The notes under the pieces were generated by a model that was not told the DNA's origin, searched no databases, and worked only from the letters and a program-made list of their open reading frames with translations. This document shows positions 1-6,357 of a stretch of 9,274 nucleotides of DNA, one piece after another. Position 1 is the stretch's first letter. Every line of letters starts with the position of its first letter. Position numbers and translations under genes: made by a program. The stretch is from positions 1 to 9,274 of the forward strand of contig JAKFXU010000293.1 in NCBI GenBank assembly GCA_021731215.1, in the 5' to 3' direction. The DNA comes from Rhodoferax sp. (GTDB taxonomy: Bacteria; Pseudomonadota; Gammaproteobacteria; Burkholderiales; Burkholderiaceae_C).

Positions 1-626
1 AGGCCGGTGCCGGCGCCGGTGCAGACTTCAATGTCCAGTCCGGCCAGACGCGCCAGCAAGAGCGAAGCGGCCGAGGTGTTGCCAATGCCCATTTCGCCCA
101 GCAGCAGGACGTTGCCGGGCAGGCCTTTGACCAGTTCCACGCCGTTTTGCAGCGCCTGCTGGCATTGCGCCGCCGTCATGGCCGGCTGCGCCGATGAGTC
201 GGCGGTGCCGTTGGCAACCTTGCGCACCAGCAGGCCAGCGCGCTGCGTGCCGGCCGGCACAGCGGCCAGAAAGTCGTGGTTGACGCCGCAATCGACCACC
301 GTCAGGCTGATGCCATGCTGGCGCGCCAGCACGCTGACGGCAGCGCCGCCGGCCAGAAAGTTCTCCACCATCTGCCAGCTCACGTCGCTCGGAAAGGCCG
401 AGATGCCGCGCGCGGTCAGGCCGTGGTCACCGGCGAACACCACCATTTGTGGCTGCTCCAGCCTGGGCGACTCGGTACCCCCGATTTCGCCCAATTGCAG
501 CGCCAGGGCTTCGAGCCGACCGAGCGAGCCCAGCGGTTTGGTTTTGTTGTCGAGTTTGTGCTGCAGCGCTTGCGTGAGAGCGGGCGTGCGGATGTCGGCC
601 AGGGTGGGTAGGGAGGTGTGGATCAT
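1..626 (-). CDS. cobT: Nicotinate-nucleotide--dimethylbenzimidazole phosphoribosyltransferase CobT, 3' end cut by window
   Basis: CobT transfers the phosphoribosyl group of nicotinate mononucleotide to 5,6-dimethylbenzimidazole, giving alpha-ribazole phosphate for the lower (nucleotide) loop of cobalamin; it is cytosolic. The reading frame from ATG at 626 stays open to base 1 (208 full codons). It shows family motifs in order: KTKPLGSLGRLE (residues 28-39), VVFAGDHG (62-69), a glycine-rich LAGGAAVSVLARQ stretch (91-103), GEMGIGNTSAAS (177-188) and CTGAGTG at the cut edge. Family members are about 350 residues, so roughly the last 140 residues, including the expected catalytic glutamate region, lie outside. 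It follows cobQ on the same strand after an 84-base gap (627-710) that holds AT-rich tracts but no promoter or terminator I trust. The ribosome binding site in front of the ATG is weak (GAG only). It is probably cotranscribed with cobQ. Nothing suggests it is broken. Confidence 0.96.
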   Translation of the reverse strand, partial: MIHTSLPTLADIRTPALTQALQHKLDNKTKPLGSLGRLEALALQLGEIGGTESPRLEQPQMVVFAGDHGLTARGISAFPSDVSWQMVENFLAGGAAVSVLARQHGISLTVVDCGVNHDFLAAVPAGTQRAGLLVRKVANGTADSSAQPAMTAAQCQQALQNGVELVKGLPGNVLLLGEMGIGNTSAASLLLARLAGLDIEVCTGAGTG

Positions 627-710
627 GAAGGTACTCGTTAAAGGTTGAAGAAAGTCAAAACGGGAGAAAAAACAAAATCGCGGCTTGGAAAAATGGGCGG
701 CCGTGGCCCC

Positions 711-2318
711 TCATGCAATCAAGGCCGACAGGACGCCGGGCTCGAAATGCTGCTCGATGTAATCGGCCAGGCCTTCAAAAACCGAGTCCAGCGTCGGCAC
801 CGGGCCGCGCAGACTGGCGCCAAACAAGGCCTGCAGGGCTGCAGGGTCTTCAAACAGGCCATGCAAATACAAGCCGAGTACATTGCCAGCCTCGTTCATC
901 CAGGCCAGACCAGCGGGCATGACCGCGCGCGCCAATTCGCCACTTTGCGCCAGACCCTGGTGCTGCTGCGTCTGACCGTGATGAATTTCATAACCCCCGA
1001 CCTGCACACCGGCTAGCGCCGCCCACGGACTCGGTGTGGCGATTCCTGCGCCCATGTCCGAAGCAAAAGTGGCCTGTGCGCGTTGCACGGTTTTGTCTGC
1101 CTCAAACACCGTCACCAGCGGCAGCAGTCCTAAGCCTGGTGCATTGCCCAGATAGCGATGCTCAACGCCGTGCGGGTCAATCAAGGCTTCGCCCAGCATT
1201 TGCAGACCGCCGCAAATACCCAGCACGGCACCGCCCTGCCCTGCGTGCCGTGCAACCGCCGCGTCCAGCCCCTGCGAACGCAGCCATGCCAGATCGCCAC
1301 TGGTGTGCTTGGAGCCGGGCAGGATGATCCAGTCACTCGACGTCAAGCCGGCCAACTCGGAAGGACTGCGCACCCATTGCAGGCGCACGCCCGGAATGTT
1401 CTTGAGCGGCTGAAACTCGTCAAGATTACTGATGCGCGGGTAGATGATGACGGCAACGGTTTTGGTCACGGCACCTGCCGCGGTGCTGCGGTCGTCAAAT
1501 ACACCGTCTTCTTCGGGCAAACCATGCTGCCACCACATCGGCAGCGTGGCCACGGTGGGCACGCCGGTGAGTTTCTCAAGCATCTGCGGCGCCGGGGCCA
1601 GCAGGCTGGCATCGCCGCGAAACTTGTTGAGCACATAGCCCTTGATCAAGGCTCGTTCTTCCTCGGGCAACAGCGCCCAGGTGCCGTACAGGTGGGCAAA
1701 GGCGCCGCCGCGGTCGATGTCGGTCACCAGCAGGCAGGCCGCGTTGGCGTGCAGCGCCACGCGCATGTTGACGATGTCGCTGCTGGAGAGGTTGATCTCG
1801 GCCGGCGAACCCGCGCCTTCAATCACCACCACGTCATTTTCGGCCCGCAGATCGTCGAGGGCCTGGGCAATCACCGGCCAGACGCTGGCGCTGCGGCCGC
1901 GCCAGGCAGTCTTGGTCAGCGCGTCGTTGACCTGGCCCATCAGCACCACCTGGCTGTGCGTGTCGCGCTCGGGCTTGAGCAGCAGCGGGTTCATGCGCAC
2001 ATCGGGTACCGCGCGCGCCGCCAGCGCCTGGAAGTACTGGGCGCTGCCGATCTCACCCCCAAACTCGGCCGCCGCAGCGCCGGGCCGCCCCAAGCAAGGC
2101 ATGGCCCCCTCGGGGGGCAGCGCAGCACACGCAGTGGCAAGCGTGGGGGCGACAACCCTTGCGTTGTTGCTCATGTTCTGCGCCTTGAACGGCGCCACCT
2201 TGAGGCCCTGGCGCGCGTAGTAGCGGCACAGCGCGGTGGTGAGCCAGCTCTTGCCGGCGCCGCTGGTGGTGCCCAGCACCATGACGCAGTGAGCGGGTTT
2301 CTTGTGGGGTTCAGTCAT
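711..2318 (-). CDS. cobQ: Cobyric acid synthase CobQ (glutamine-hydrolysing), with an internal repeat-derived insertion
   Basis: CobQ (CbiP) amidates the b, d, e and g side chains of adenosylcobyrinate a,c-diamide using glutamine and ATP, giving adenosylcobyric acid. The 535 residues contain an N-terminal dethiobiotin-synthetase-like ATPase domain and a C-terminal triad-type glutamine amidotransferase. The P-loop is GTTSGAGKS (16-24), followed by FKAQNMSNNA (44-53), GGEIGSAQ (87-94), the MNPLLLKP motif, EGAGSPAEIN (167-176) and DIDRGG (200-205). The glutaminase part has LPGSKHTSGDL, the nucleophile Cys369 in GICGGLQMLG, GYEIHHG (442-448) and the probable catalytic His486 in YLHGLFE. All key residues are present. 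Oddity: about 30 Ala/Pro/Gly-rich residues (about 57-86) separate SNNARV from GGEIG, where the family normally has only a few; they are encoded by a hairpin-forming repeat (separate entry). The ATG start at 2318 has only a weak ribosome site. It lies 44 bases after vapC and upstream of cobT. Confidence 0.96.
   Translation of the reverse strand: MTEPHKKPAHCVMVLGTTSGAGKSWLTTALCRYYARQGLKVAPFKAQNMSNNARVVAPTLATACAALPPEGAMPCLGRPGAAAAEFGGEIGSAQYFQALAARAVPDVRMNPLLLKPERDTHSQVVLMGQVNDALTKTAWRGRSASVWPVIAQALDDLRAENDVVVIEGAGSPAEINLSSSDIVNMRVALHANAACLLVTDIDRGGAFAHLYGTWALLPEEERALIKGYVLNKFRGDASLLAPAPQMLEKLTGVPTVATLPMWWQHGLPEEDGVFDDRSTAAGAVTKTVAVIIYPRISNLDEFQPLKNIPGVRLQWVRSPSELAGLTSSDWIILPGSKHTSGDLAWLRSQGLDAAVARHAGQGGAVLGICGGLQMLGEALIDPHGVEHRYLGNAPGLGLLPLVTVFEADKTVQRAQATFASDMGAGIATPSPWAALAGVQVGGYEIHHGQTQQHQGLAQSGELARAVMPAGLAWMNEAGNVLGLYLHGLFEDPAALQALFGASLRGPVPTLDSVFEGLADYIEQHFEPGVLSALIA
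2083..2152. repeat. Nested-hairpin C/G repeat inserted in-frame in cobQ
   Basis: The core is a 6-bp perfect stem, GCCCCC at 2104-2109 and GGGGGC at 2113-2118, with a TCG loop. Outer imperfect arms (CCGCCCCAAGC near 2085-2095 and GCGTGGGGGCG near 2140-2150) make a nested palindrome of about 70 bases. It coincides with the extra segment of CobQ (about 2061-2150 counting the Ala-rich edge) and leaves the reading frame open. The shape (CCGCCCCAAG, then CCCCCTCGGGGGG, then GTGGGGGC) matches, from memory, a repeat that is abundant between genes in Comamonadaceae genomes. That family assignment is recollection, not a search. No second copy is present in this window. Confidence 0.7.
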
Positions 2319-2362
2319 TCAGGGGTCTTTCGCCAGCAAGCGGCGGCACTGGCAATGTGTCG

Positions 2363-2734
2363 TTAATGTGTTGCATTGGCGGCGATGCCCAGGCCAGAGC
2401 TGGCCGCTAATAAACGCTTGTCGCGTGTCCAGAGCACGCAGCCCGGTGTGAGAAGTACCGCAGCCAAAAGGTGTGCGTCAATGTAGCCAATGCCCAGGCC
2501 ATAAAGACCTTTTTGCCCGATAAAGCGAAGAACTTCCGACTCGGTGGCCACACAAGCCTGTGCCAAGTCCTGCAATGCGCCCAGTACCGCGTCCCGGTTG
2601 CGCAGATTACCCAAGGCCAGTTCGCCGGTCACGAAAGGATGGGCCAGTACCTGGCCCTCGGCAAGCAGTCGGGCCAGCCTTTCATCACTCGCTCGCAAAT
2701 GATCAATCCAAATCGAGGTATCGACCAAAATCAT
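2363..2734 (-). CDS. vapC: VapC-like PIN-domain toxin ribonuclease
   Basis: This is a 123-residue single PIN domain, the usual size of VapC toxins, which are magnesium-dependent endoribonucleases that typically cut tRNA or rRNA and are neutralised by VapB. The acidic active-site set is visible: Asp5 in ILVDTSIWIDHL (2-13), Glu38 in the VTGELALGNLR region, Asp86 in GYIDAHLL and Asp105 in WTRDKRL. The toxin therefore looks catalytically intact. Its ATG overlaps the stop of the antitoxin gene by four bases (ATGA), the classic translational coupling of vapBC operons. It ends 44 bases before cobQ, with no clear terminator, so transcription could continue into cobQ. The RNA target cannot be read from the sequence. 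The alternative is a PIN nuclease without toxin activity, but the paired antitoxin makes this less likely. Confidence 0.9.
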   Translation of the reverse strand: MILVDTSIWIDHLRASDERLARLLAEGQVLAHPFVTGELALGNLRNRDAVLGALQDLAQACVATESEVLRFIGQKGLYGLGIGYIDAHLLAAVLLTPGCVLWTRDKRLLAASSGLGIAANATH

Positions 2735-2928
2735 GCAGGCTCCGTTTGGCGTCTTGGCACATCTTTCAACATAGGCTCAGAACCGCCCAAGAGGGCGAGT
2801 CGCTTGGCGCTTTCGCGCTGTATTAACGCTCGCAGAGCCTCACGCACCAACGCGGCTTTTTCGGAAACACCGGTTAGCGCTTCTGCTTTGGCAAGCAAAT
2901 CATCATCAAGGGCAATGGTGGTGCGCAT
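2731..2928 (-). CDS. vapB: VapB-like antitoxin
   Basis: A short protein (65 residues) starting MRTTIALDDDLLAKAEALTG, which is the N-terminal beta strand and helix of ribbon-helix-helix VapB-type antitoxins. It continues with a helical segment (EKAALVREALRALIQ) and a basic/proline C-terminal tail that would wrap the toxin. I chose ATG at 2928 because AAAGGA lies about six bases upstream and because the family begins at this point. A longer frame from 2964 adds 12 leucine/lysine-rich residues and has no such support. Known VapB proteins bind the operator of their own operon, usually with VapC. It overlaps vapC by four bases and begins 68 bases after the end of cobD, so it sits inside the cobalamin gene row. 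The sequence looks somewhat more AT-rich than the cob genes, which fits later acquisition. Confidence 0.87.
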   Translation of the reverse strand: MRTTIALDDDLLAKAEALTGVSEKAALVREALRALIQRESAKRLALLGGSEPMLKDVPRRQTEPA

Positions 2929-2996
2929 GGCAATTTCCTTTAATTTAAGCATCAATAGTAGCATCTAACAATGCCTGTAACAGTGCCTTGATTGCA
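2929..2996 (-). promoter_or_regulatory. Probable vapBC leader with AGCATC direct repeats and ribosome binding site
   Basis: This is the only AT-rich spacer inside the cobalamin row. On the plus strand AGCATC occurs at 2948-2953 and 2960-2965, a 12-base direct repeat, with a related GCATCAAT at 2994-3001. Such repeats could be sites for a ribbon-helix-helix antitoxin. On the minus strand TTGTTA and TAAATT with an 18-base gap are a poor -35/-10 match (4 of 6 each). The AAAGGA close to 2935-2940 is a good ribosome binding site for vapB. The operator and promoter reading is inference; only the ribosome site is well supported. Confidence 0.35.
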
Positions 2997-3980
2997 TCAA
3001 TGACCTTGCAAGGCCACTGCCAGCGCATCCTGCGCCAGCGGGGCCTGCACGCTGACCCGCACATGGCCGGGCAAGCCAAATGACGTGGTATCGCGCAGCT
3101 TGATGCCTGCTGCGCGGAGCTGAGTCAAGTTGCATCCCGGCGCGGGTCGGGCACAGAAAAACGGTGTGTCGCTGGCGGTGCAATCCCAGTCCAGGTTTTG
3201 CAACAACGCGAGTTGCCGCGCCTTCCACCCGCGTAGAGTATGCAAACTGTCATGCAACCAGCCCTGCACGGCCGGTTGGACCCAGGCCTGCAACAGGGCC
3301 ACGCCATGGGCACCCACGGGCCACGAGGGACACAAACGATCCAAACCCGCCACTGCGGACTCGGCGCCAAGTGGCGCAATGGCGTAGGCCGCGCGCACGC
3401 CCGTCAAACCCAATGCCTTGTTGGGCGTCCAAAGCTGCCAGATCTGCGCCAGTTGATCGTCATTCAGGCTCGACGTGCCACTCAGGCGCAAAGGCTCGTA
3501 GGCACGGTCCAGAACCAGCGAATGTCGCAAAGGCCAATTCGCCCACGACATGTGAGGACCACCCAGCGGGCTGGACGGCTCGCAAGCCCACTGCAGCTCA
3601 ACCTGCGATGGCCCGGTCGTCACTTCCAAACTCCAAGCCTTTGCCGCGTACGCATAGTCGCCATAGCCGTGTCGGGGCAGACTGACCCGCCGCCCACCCT
3701 GCTGTGCCACCCACGCCGTGATTCGAAAAATGAACTCACTGGCACTACCCGCCAGCAGAATGCGCCCAACGTCGACCCGGTGAAAAGCGGCTAACTGGGC
3801 TTTTAAAGCGGTGTAGCTGGGATCCGGGTAGCGGCTGGCGTCGGCCTGCTGCACCGCTGCCAGCGCCAGCGGGCAGGGGCCGCAGGCATTGCTGTTGGTG
3901 GAAAAATCAAATTGCGGCACGCCGCCAATATCCGGGCCGCCGTGAATGCGTAACTCTATCGTTGCGCGATCGTTCATCAT
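2997..3980 (-). CDS. cobD: Threonine-phosphate decarboxylase CobD (CobC in P. denitrificans naming)
   Basis: This is a fold-type I PLP enzyme of the histidinol-phosphate aminotransferase-like class. CobD decarboxylates L-threonine O-3-phosphate to (R)-1-amino-2-propanol O-2-phosphate, the linker between the corrin ring and nucleotide loop. The 327 residues show an N-terminal HGG (14-16) and FDFSTNSN (24-31), RYPDPSY (50-56), the PLP-contacting Asp158 with Tyr161 in VLDRAYEPL, and the Schiff-base lysine Lys188 in TPNKALGLTGVRAAYA. I chose ATG at 3980 because it overlaps the cbiB stop in an ATGA arrangement, follows a CAGG ribosome site, and the next codons (MNDRATIELRIHGG) begin the conserved domain; a start at 4085 adds 35 unrelated residues. 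Odd point: the usual NPNNPxG motif reads EPSSPLG (134-140), with Ser at the Asn that normally contacts PLP. The gene is tightly coupled to cbiB. Calling it a general aminotransferase is the alternative, but the neighbours argue for CobD. Confidence 0.9.
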   Translation of the reverse strand: MMNDRATIELRIHGGPDIGGVPQFDFSTNSNACGPCPLALAAVQQADASRYPDPSYTALKAQLAAFHRVDVGRILLAGSASEFIFRITAWVAQQGGRRVSLPRHGYGDYAYAAKAWSLEVTTGPSQVELQWACEPSSPLGGPHMSWANWPLRHSLVLDRAYEPLRLSGTSSLNDDQLAQIWQLWTPNKALGLTGVRAAYAIAPLGAESAVAGLDRLCPSWPVGAHGVALLQAWVQPAVQGWLHDSLHTLRGWKARQLALLQNLDWDCTASDTPFFCARPAPGCNLTQLRAAGIKLRDTTSFGLPGHVRVSVQAPLAQDALAVALQGH

Positions 3981-4975
3981 GACAACCTGAACGCTATTAA
4001 AAAGATGGCCGGTATGACGACAAACACCAAGGCCACCACCACTTTGGATGCCAATAGGGTGGCGCGCAGTGTGTCTGCGGCGCAAGGTGGCGGCTGATCC
4101 TCATTCAACACGTAGACACCTGGCTTGCGCAGGGAGACCTCAAGCGCCATGGCCATCGCGGCCATCGGCCAACCACTATTGGGTGACGGTGTTCGACTTG
4201 CTTGAGATCGAAGCGCCCGCACCGACAGGCCGCCCGCAAGCACCAGCAATAGCAAGGCCGTCAGACGCGCCGGTAGCCACGACATTACATCATCCACCCG
4301 CGCCGCCCATTTGCCGGCCCAGGCCCAGTTTTGACCCTTGTACACGCCGGGGTAGCCCCACATCGCGTCGGCGGTATTGGCAAAGCGGTACAGCGCCGCG
4401 CCAGGCAGGCCCAACAGCAAGAACCAGAACAGCGGCGCCACCACCGAGTCGTTGAGGTTTTCGGCCAGCGACTCAATGGCGCTCTCGCGCACCTGACTTT
4501 CGGTCAATTGACTCACCTTGCGACTGACCAGCCAGCTCAGGCGTTCGCGCCCGGCGTCCAGTGAACCACCGTGCTCGGCTGACAAGGCGGTCTCGACCGC
4601 CAGCACTTCGCTGCGCAGCATGGCCCAGGCCAGCATCGGTTTGAGTGCCAGGCCCAGCAGCAGCGCCGCCAGCACGCCGCCCGCGACGGGCCCCAGCATA
4701 TCGGGCAGCGCCATCAAACCAATTTGCAGCGCCCAGGACGCTGCACAAACGATAGCTGCTCCGGCAGACCAGGCGAGGGCACCAAGCCAAAAAGACTTGA
4801 AATCCGGATCGTTTGTCGCCGCCACCGGAGCCAAGCGCCGCCCGGCCCAGCCGAGATAACGCCCCATCCACACGACAGGGTGCCAGCGCACTGGTGGCTC
4901 GCCCGCATAGCGGTCAATGCCAAACGCGAGCACCGCCGCCGCGGCAAAAACCAGCGCATTCACATCAAACCCCAT
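3977..4975 (-). CDS. cbiB: Adenosylcobinamide-phosphate synthase CbiB (CobD in P. denitrificans naming)
   Basis: CbiB is an inner-membrane ligase that attaches aminopropanol phosphate to adenosylcobyric acid, forming adenosylcobinamide phosphate. The 332-residue product begins with a hydrophobic segment (VNALVFAAAAVLAFGID). It then shows the family motif YAGEPPVRWHPVVWMGR, several further hydrophobic segments, RESAIESLAENLNDSVVAPL, YRFANTADAMWGYP and PSPNSGWPMAAMAMAL. It ends in another membrane stretch (VVVALVFVVIPAIFLIAF). The ATG at 4975 is preferred over the longer frame because it is preceded by GGAGGT seven bases upstream and starts the known domain; the longer frame adds about 54 residues of jetD antisense-free but unrelated sequence. 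The first 11 bases overlap the end of jetD, so its translation depends on, or is at least coupled to, the defence-type gene upstream. It overlaps cobD by four bases downstream, where its product CobD supplies the substrate. Confidence 0.95.
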   Translation of the reverse strand: MGFDVNALVFAAAAVLAFGIDRYAGEPPVRWHPVVWMGRYLGWAGRRLAPVAATNDPDFKSFWLGALAWSAGAAIVCAASWALQIGLMALPDMLGPVAGGVLAALLLGLALKPMLAWAMLRSEVLAVETALSAEHGGSLDAGRERLSWLVSRKVSQLTESQVRESAIESLAENLNDSVVAPLFWFLLLGLPGAALYRFANTADAMWGYPGVYKGQNWAWAGKWAARVDDVMSWLPARLTALLLLVLAGGLSVRALRSQASRTPSPNSGWPMAAMAMALEVSLRKPGVYVLNEDQPPPCAADTLRATLLASKVVVALVFVVIPAIFLIAFRLS

Positions 4976-6212
4976 GAACAAGACCTCCGGCTGCCATCCT
5001 CTCATCCCGCATCGAGACCTTGTGCAAGGCCACCAGCGCCTGCTGCAGCCAGCTAAAACCAATGCGTTCCTGCTCCAACCGCAGGCGCAGCGCCAGCCGG
5101 TTGTCACGCAGCTCGTCAAACATCGCACTTTCCTCAACTGTGAGCCGTGGCAAGTCGCGCAGCAAAGGCTGCGGTTCTTCGCCCCATTGCGAGGTGTGGG
5201 CCAACAAGGTTGCGCGGTCCATCAGCAAGGATTGCACATGGGGCAGTTGCGCACGCAACTGGTCCAGGATGGCAAAGCCGTGGGTGTCGATATCGCCCCA
5301 GTAATAAATGCTGCGCTGTTGCAGCCACTGGGCACCGGCCAGCACCTCGAAGCCATAACCCGCGCCAAAGATCACCATGCTGCCCGCCAGCGGCGGAAAG
5401 GCCAAAAAGTTGACCTCATTCTCGGTGATGAACACCCGGCTGACCGGCAGCTCAAGCCGATCAAACGCCGCCTGGGTCACGCTGATGTCCGGCTCACACG
5501 CACCGGGTAGCAGCGCCACCGAATCGTCCAGCAGGCGAAAACGGATGCGCAGGGGCTTGTCCTTGAAGCCGTAGCGGCGGCAAAACTGGCTGGCCCCGCT
5601 GGCGCTGGCGTCGATGGCATCCAAGGGCAAGGCCAGGTCCAGCAGTTCCGAGAGCACGCCCCGGTTCGCCTCGATGAACTTGCTGTCCACCCCGATCAGG
5701 TCCACCTGCCGCAAGTAAATGCCGGGGCGCGGATGCGCGTACAACCACGAGACAACCTCCAGCAAGCGCGGCCAGACATCGGCCAAGGCCAGTGCGTTCA
5801 GGGGCCGCTTTTCCAGCCACGGCAACAAGGCCGGGTGCTGTTCGCGGGTCAGTTGCAGCAAGCTGGCAAAACGCTTGACGTCTTTTTGTTTGCCAATCAA
5901 GGCCAGCGCGTCATCCAGCGTGTCGAGCCAGACCTCGTCCGGCACGGCGTTGCTGCCCAGCACGCGGTGGCGGAACTCGCGCAGGACGATGCGGTAACGC
6001 GGCGCGCCGTGCGGGGGCGAGGTTCGCCGTAAATCCGTCATCCAAGCGCGCACATCGTCAAAGCGTTCGGTCAGTTCGGTCGATGTCGGCCCCACCAGCC
6101 GCAAGCGCCGGGGCAACATCGCCTCGCCATGGACGCACGGACGCAGCAAGTCCCCCTTGTCCCACAGCTTTTGCACCTGCGCACGCAGGTCAGCCGCGCT
6201 GGTCCAGCTCAC
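4965..6212 (-). CDS. jetD: JetD-like Wadjet nuclease subunit (DUF3322/DUF2220, Toprim-like)
   Basis: In Wadjet systems JetABC form an SMC-like loop-extruding complex and JetD is the nuclease that cuts closed circular DNA such as plasmids. The 415 residues have an N-terminal DUF3322-like part (about 1-190, including LRQVDLIGVDSKFIEANRG at 167-185) and a C-terminal DUF2220/Toprim-like part. The expected acidic residues are present: Glu264 in FITENEVNFLAF and Asp307/Asp309 with His311 in YYWGDIDTHGF. Length is normal and there is no internal stop, so the nuclease looks intact. The start is GTG at 6212, preceded by AAGGGGGG; its first bases overlap the stop of the upstream jetC fragment (GTGA). 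The end overlaps cbiB by 11 bases. No jetA, jetB or full jetC is visible: the space upstream is taken by a TIR gene and a helicase. It may be an orphan, may work with a Wadjet complex elsewhere, or may serve the new neighbours. The family call rests on recalled motifs. Confidence 0.87.
   Translation of the reverse strand: MSWTSAADLRAQVQKLWDKGDLLRPCVHGEAMLPRRLRLVGPTSTELTERFDDVRAWMTDLRRTSPPHGAPRYRIVLREFRHRVLGSNAVPDEVWLDTLDDALALIGKQKDVKRFASLLQLTREQHPALLPWLEKRPLNALALADVWPRLLEVVSWLYAHPRPGIYLRQVDLIGVDSKFIEANRGVLSELLDLALPLDAIDASASGASQFCRRYGFKDKPLRIRFRLLDDSVALLPGACEPDISVTQAAFDRLELPVSRVFITENEVNFLAFPPLAGSMVIFGAGYGFEVLAGAQWLQQRSIYYWGDIDTHGFAILDQLRAQLPHVQSLLMDRATLLAHTSQWGEEPQPLLRDLPRLTVEESAMFDELRDNRLALRLRLEQERIGFSWLQQALVALHKVSMRDERMAAGGLVHGV
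4983..4988 (-). promoter_or_regulatory. Ribosome binding site of cbiB inside jetD
   Basis: GGAGGT on the minus strand ends seven bases before the cbiB ATG at 4975 and lies within the last codons of jetD. It is the strongest such site in the window. It fixes the cbiB start and shows that jetD and cbiB share a transcript, with no room for a riboswitch or promoter between them. Confidence 0.8.
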
Positions 6213-6346
6213 GCGCCCCCCTTGTCAAGCGCGGCCACGCGGCCTTCTTCGTTGTGCACAAAGCCGACACTGACCACAAAGGGCTCGATGATGTGCTTGA
6301 CCTGCAAGAAATTGACCTCTGAAATTGGGGCGAACAAATAGAACTT
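6209..6346 (-). pseudogene. Remnant of the JetC C-terminus (SMC-like Wadjet ATPase)
   Basis: Between the TIR stop and the jetD start there is an open stretch of about 45 codons ending in TGA that overlaps the jetD GTG. It contains FLQVKHIIEPFVVSVGFVHN followed by EEGRVAALDKGGA. The part around HIIEPF..VGFVHNEEG closely resembles, from memory, the extreme C-terminus of the JetC/COG4913 ATPase family, the gene that normally precedes jetD. Nothing of the Walker or coiled-coil parts remains. It is in the same frame as the TIR gene, separated only by the TIR stop codon. A short reinitiated peptide from TTG at 6307 (AGAGGT seven bases upstream) is possible but unproven. Similarity is recalled and short, so confidence is moderate; the alternative is plain spacer that happens to be open. 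Confidence 0.6.
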
Positions 6347-6357
6347 TCAACGTTGAA
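6346..6357. repeat. 12-bp perfect palindrome at the TIR/jetC-remnant junction
   Basis: TTCAACGTTGAA is its own reverse complement and spans the TIR stop codon, exactly where TIR-type sequence ends and JetC-like sequence begins. It may be a footprint of the rearrangement, a protein site or coincidence. No U-tract follows, so it is not a terminator. Confidence 0.4.

Noticed and set aside
7..648. Plus-strand open frame of 213 codons at the left edge
   Set aside because: Antisense to cobT, whose motifs are unmistakable on the minus strand.
627..660. TTGACT as a -35 box in front of cobT
   Set aside because: No acceptable -10 sequence at the right distance.
680..710. Terminator-like GGGC/GCCC hairpin followed by ATTTTT after cobQ (minus strand)
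   Set aside because: The stem is only four base pairs with a seven-base loop, and cobT follows in the same direction, so a terminator here is not supported.
1158..2366. Long plus-strand open frame (402 codons) opposite cobQ
   Set aside because: It lies antisense to cobQ, has no family motif and Arg/Gly/His-rich composition typical of the shadow frame of a GC-rich gene.
2929..2964. Longer VapB start at 2964
   Set aside because: It adds 12 residues with no ribosome binding site, while ATG at 2928 has AAAGGA and begins the family domain.
711..2999. 13-base inverted repeat GCCTTGATTGCAT at the cobQ end and at the cobD end, bracketing cobQ-vapBC
   Set aside because: A match of this length is expected about once by chance in a window of this size, and both copies lie in or next to gene ends; no other sign of a mobile unit.
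4976..5137. Longer CbiB start at 5137
   Set aside because: The extra 54 residues are Cys/Arg/Trp-rich shadow of jetD; ATG at 4975 has a strong GGAGGT site.
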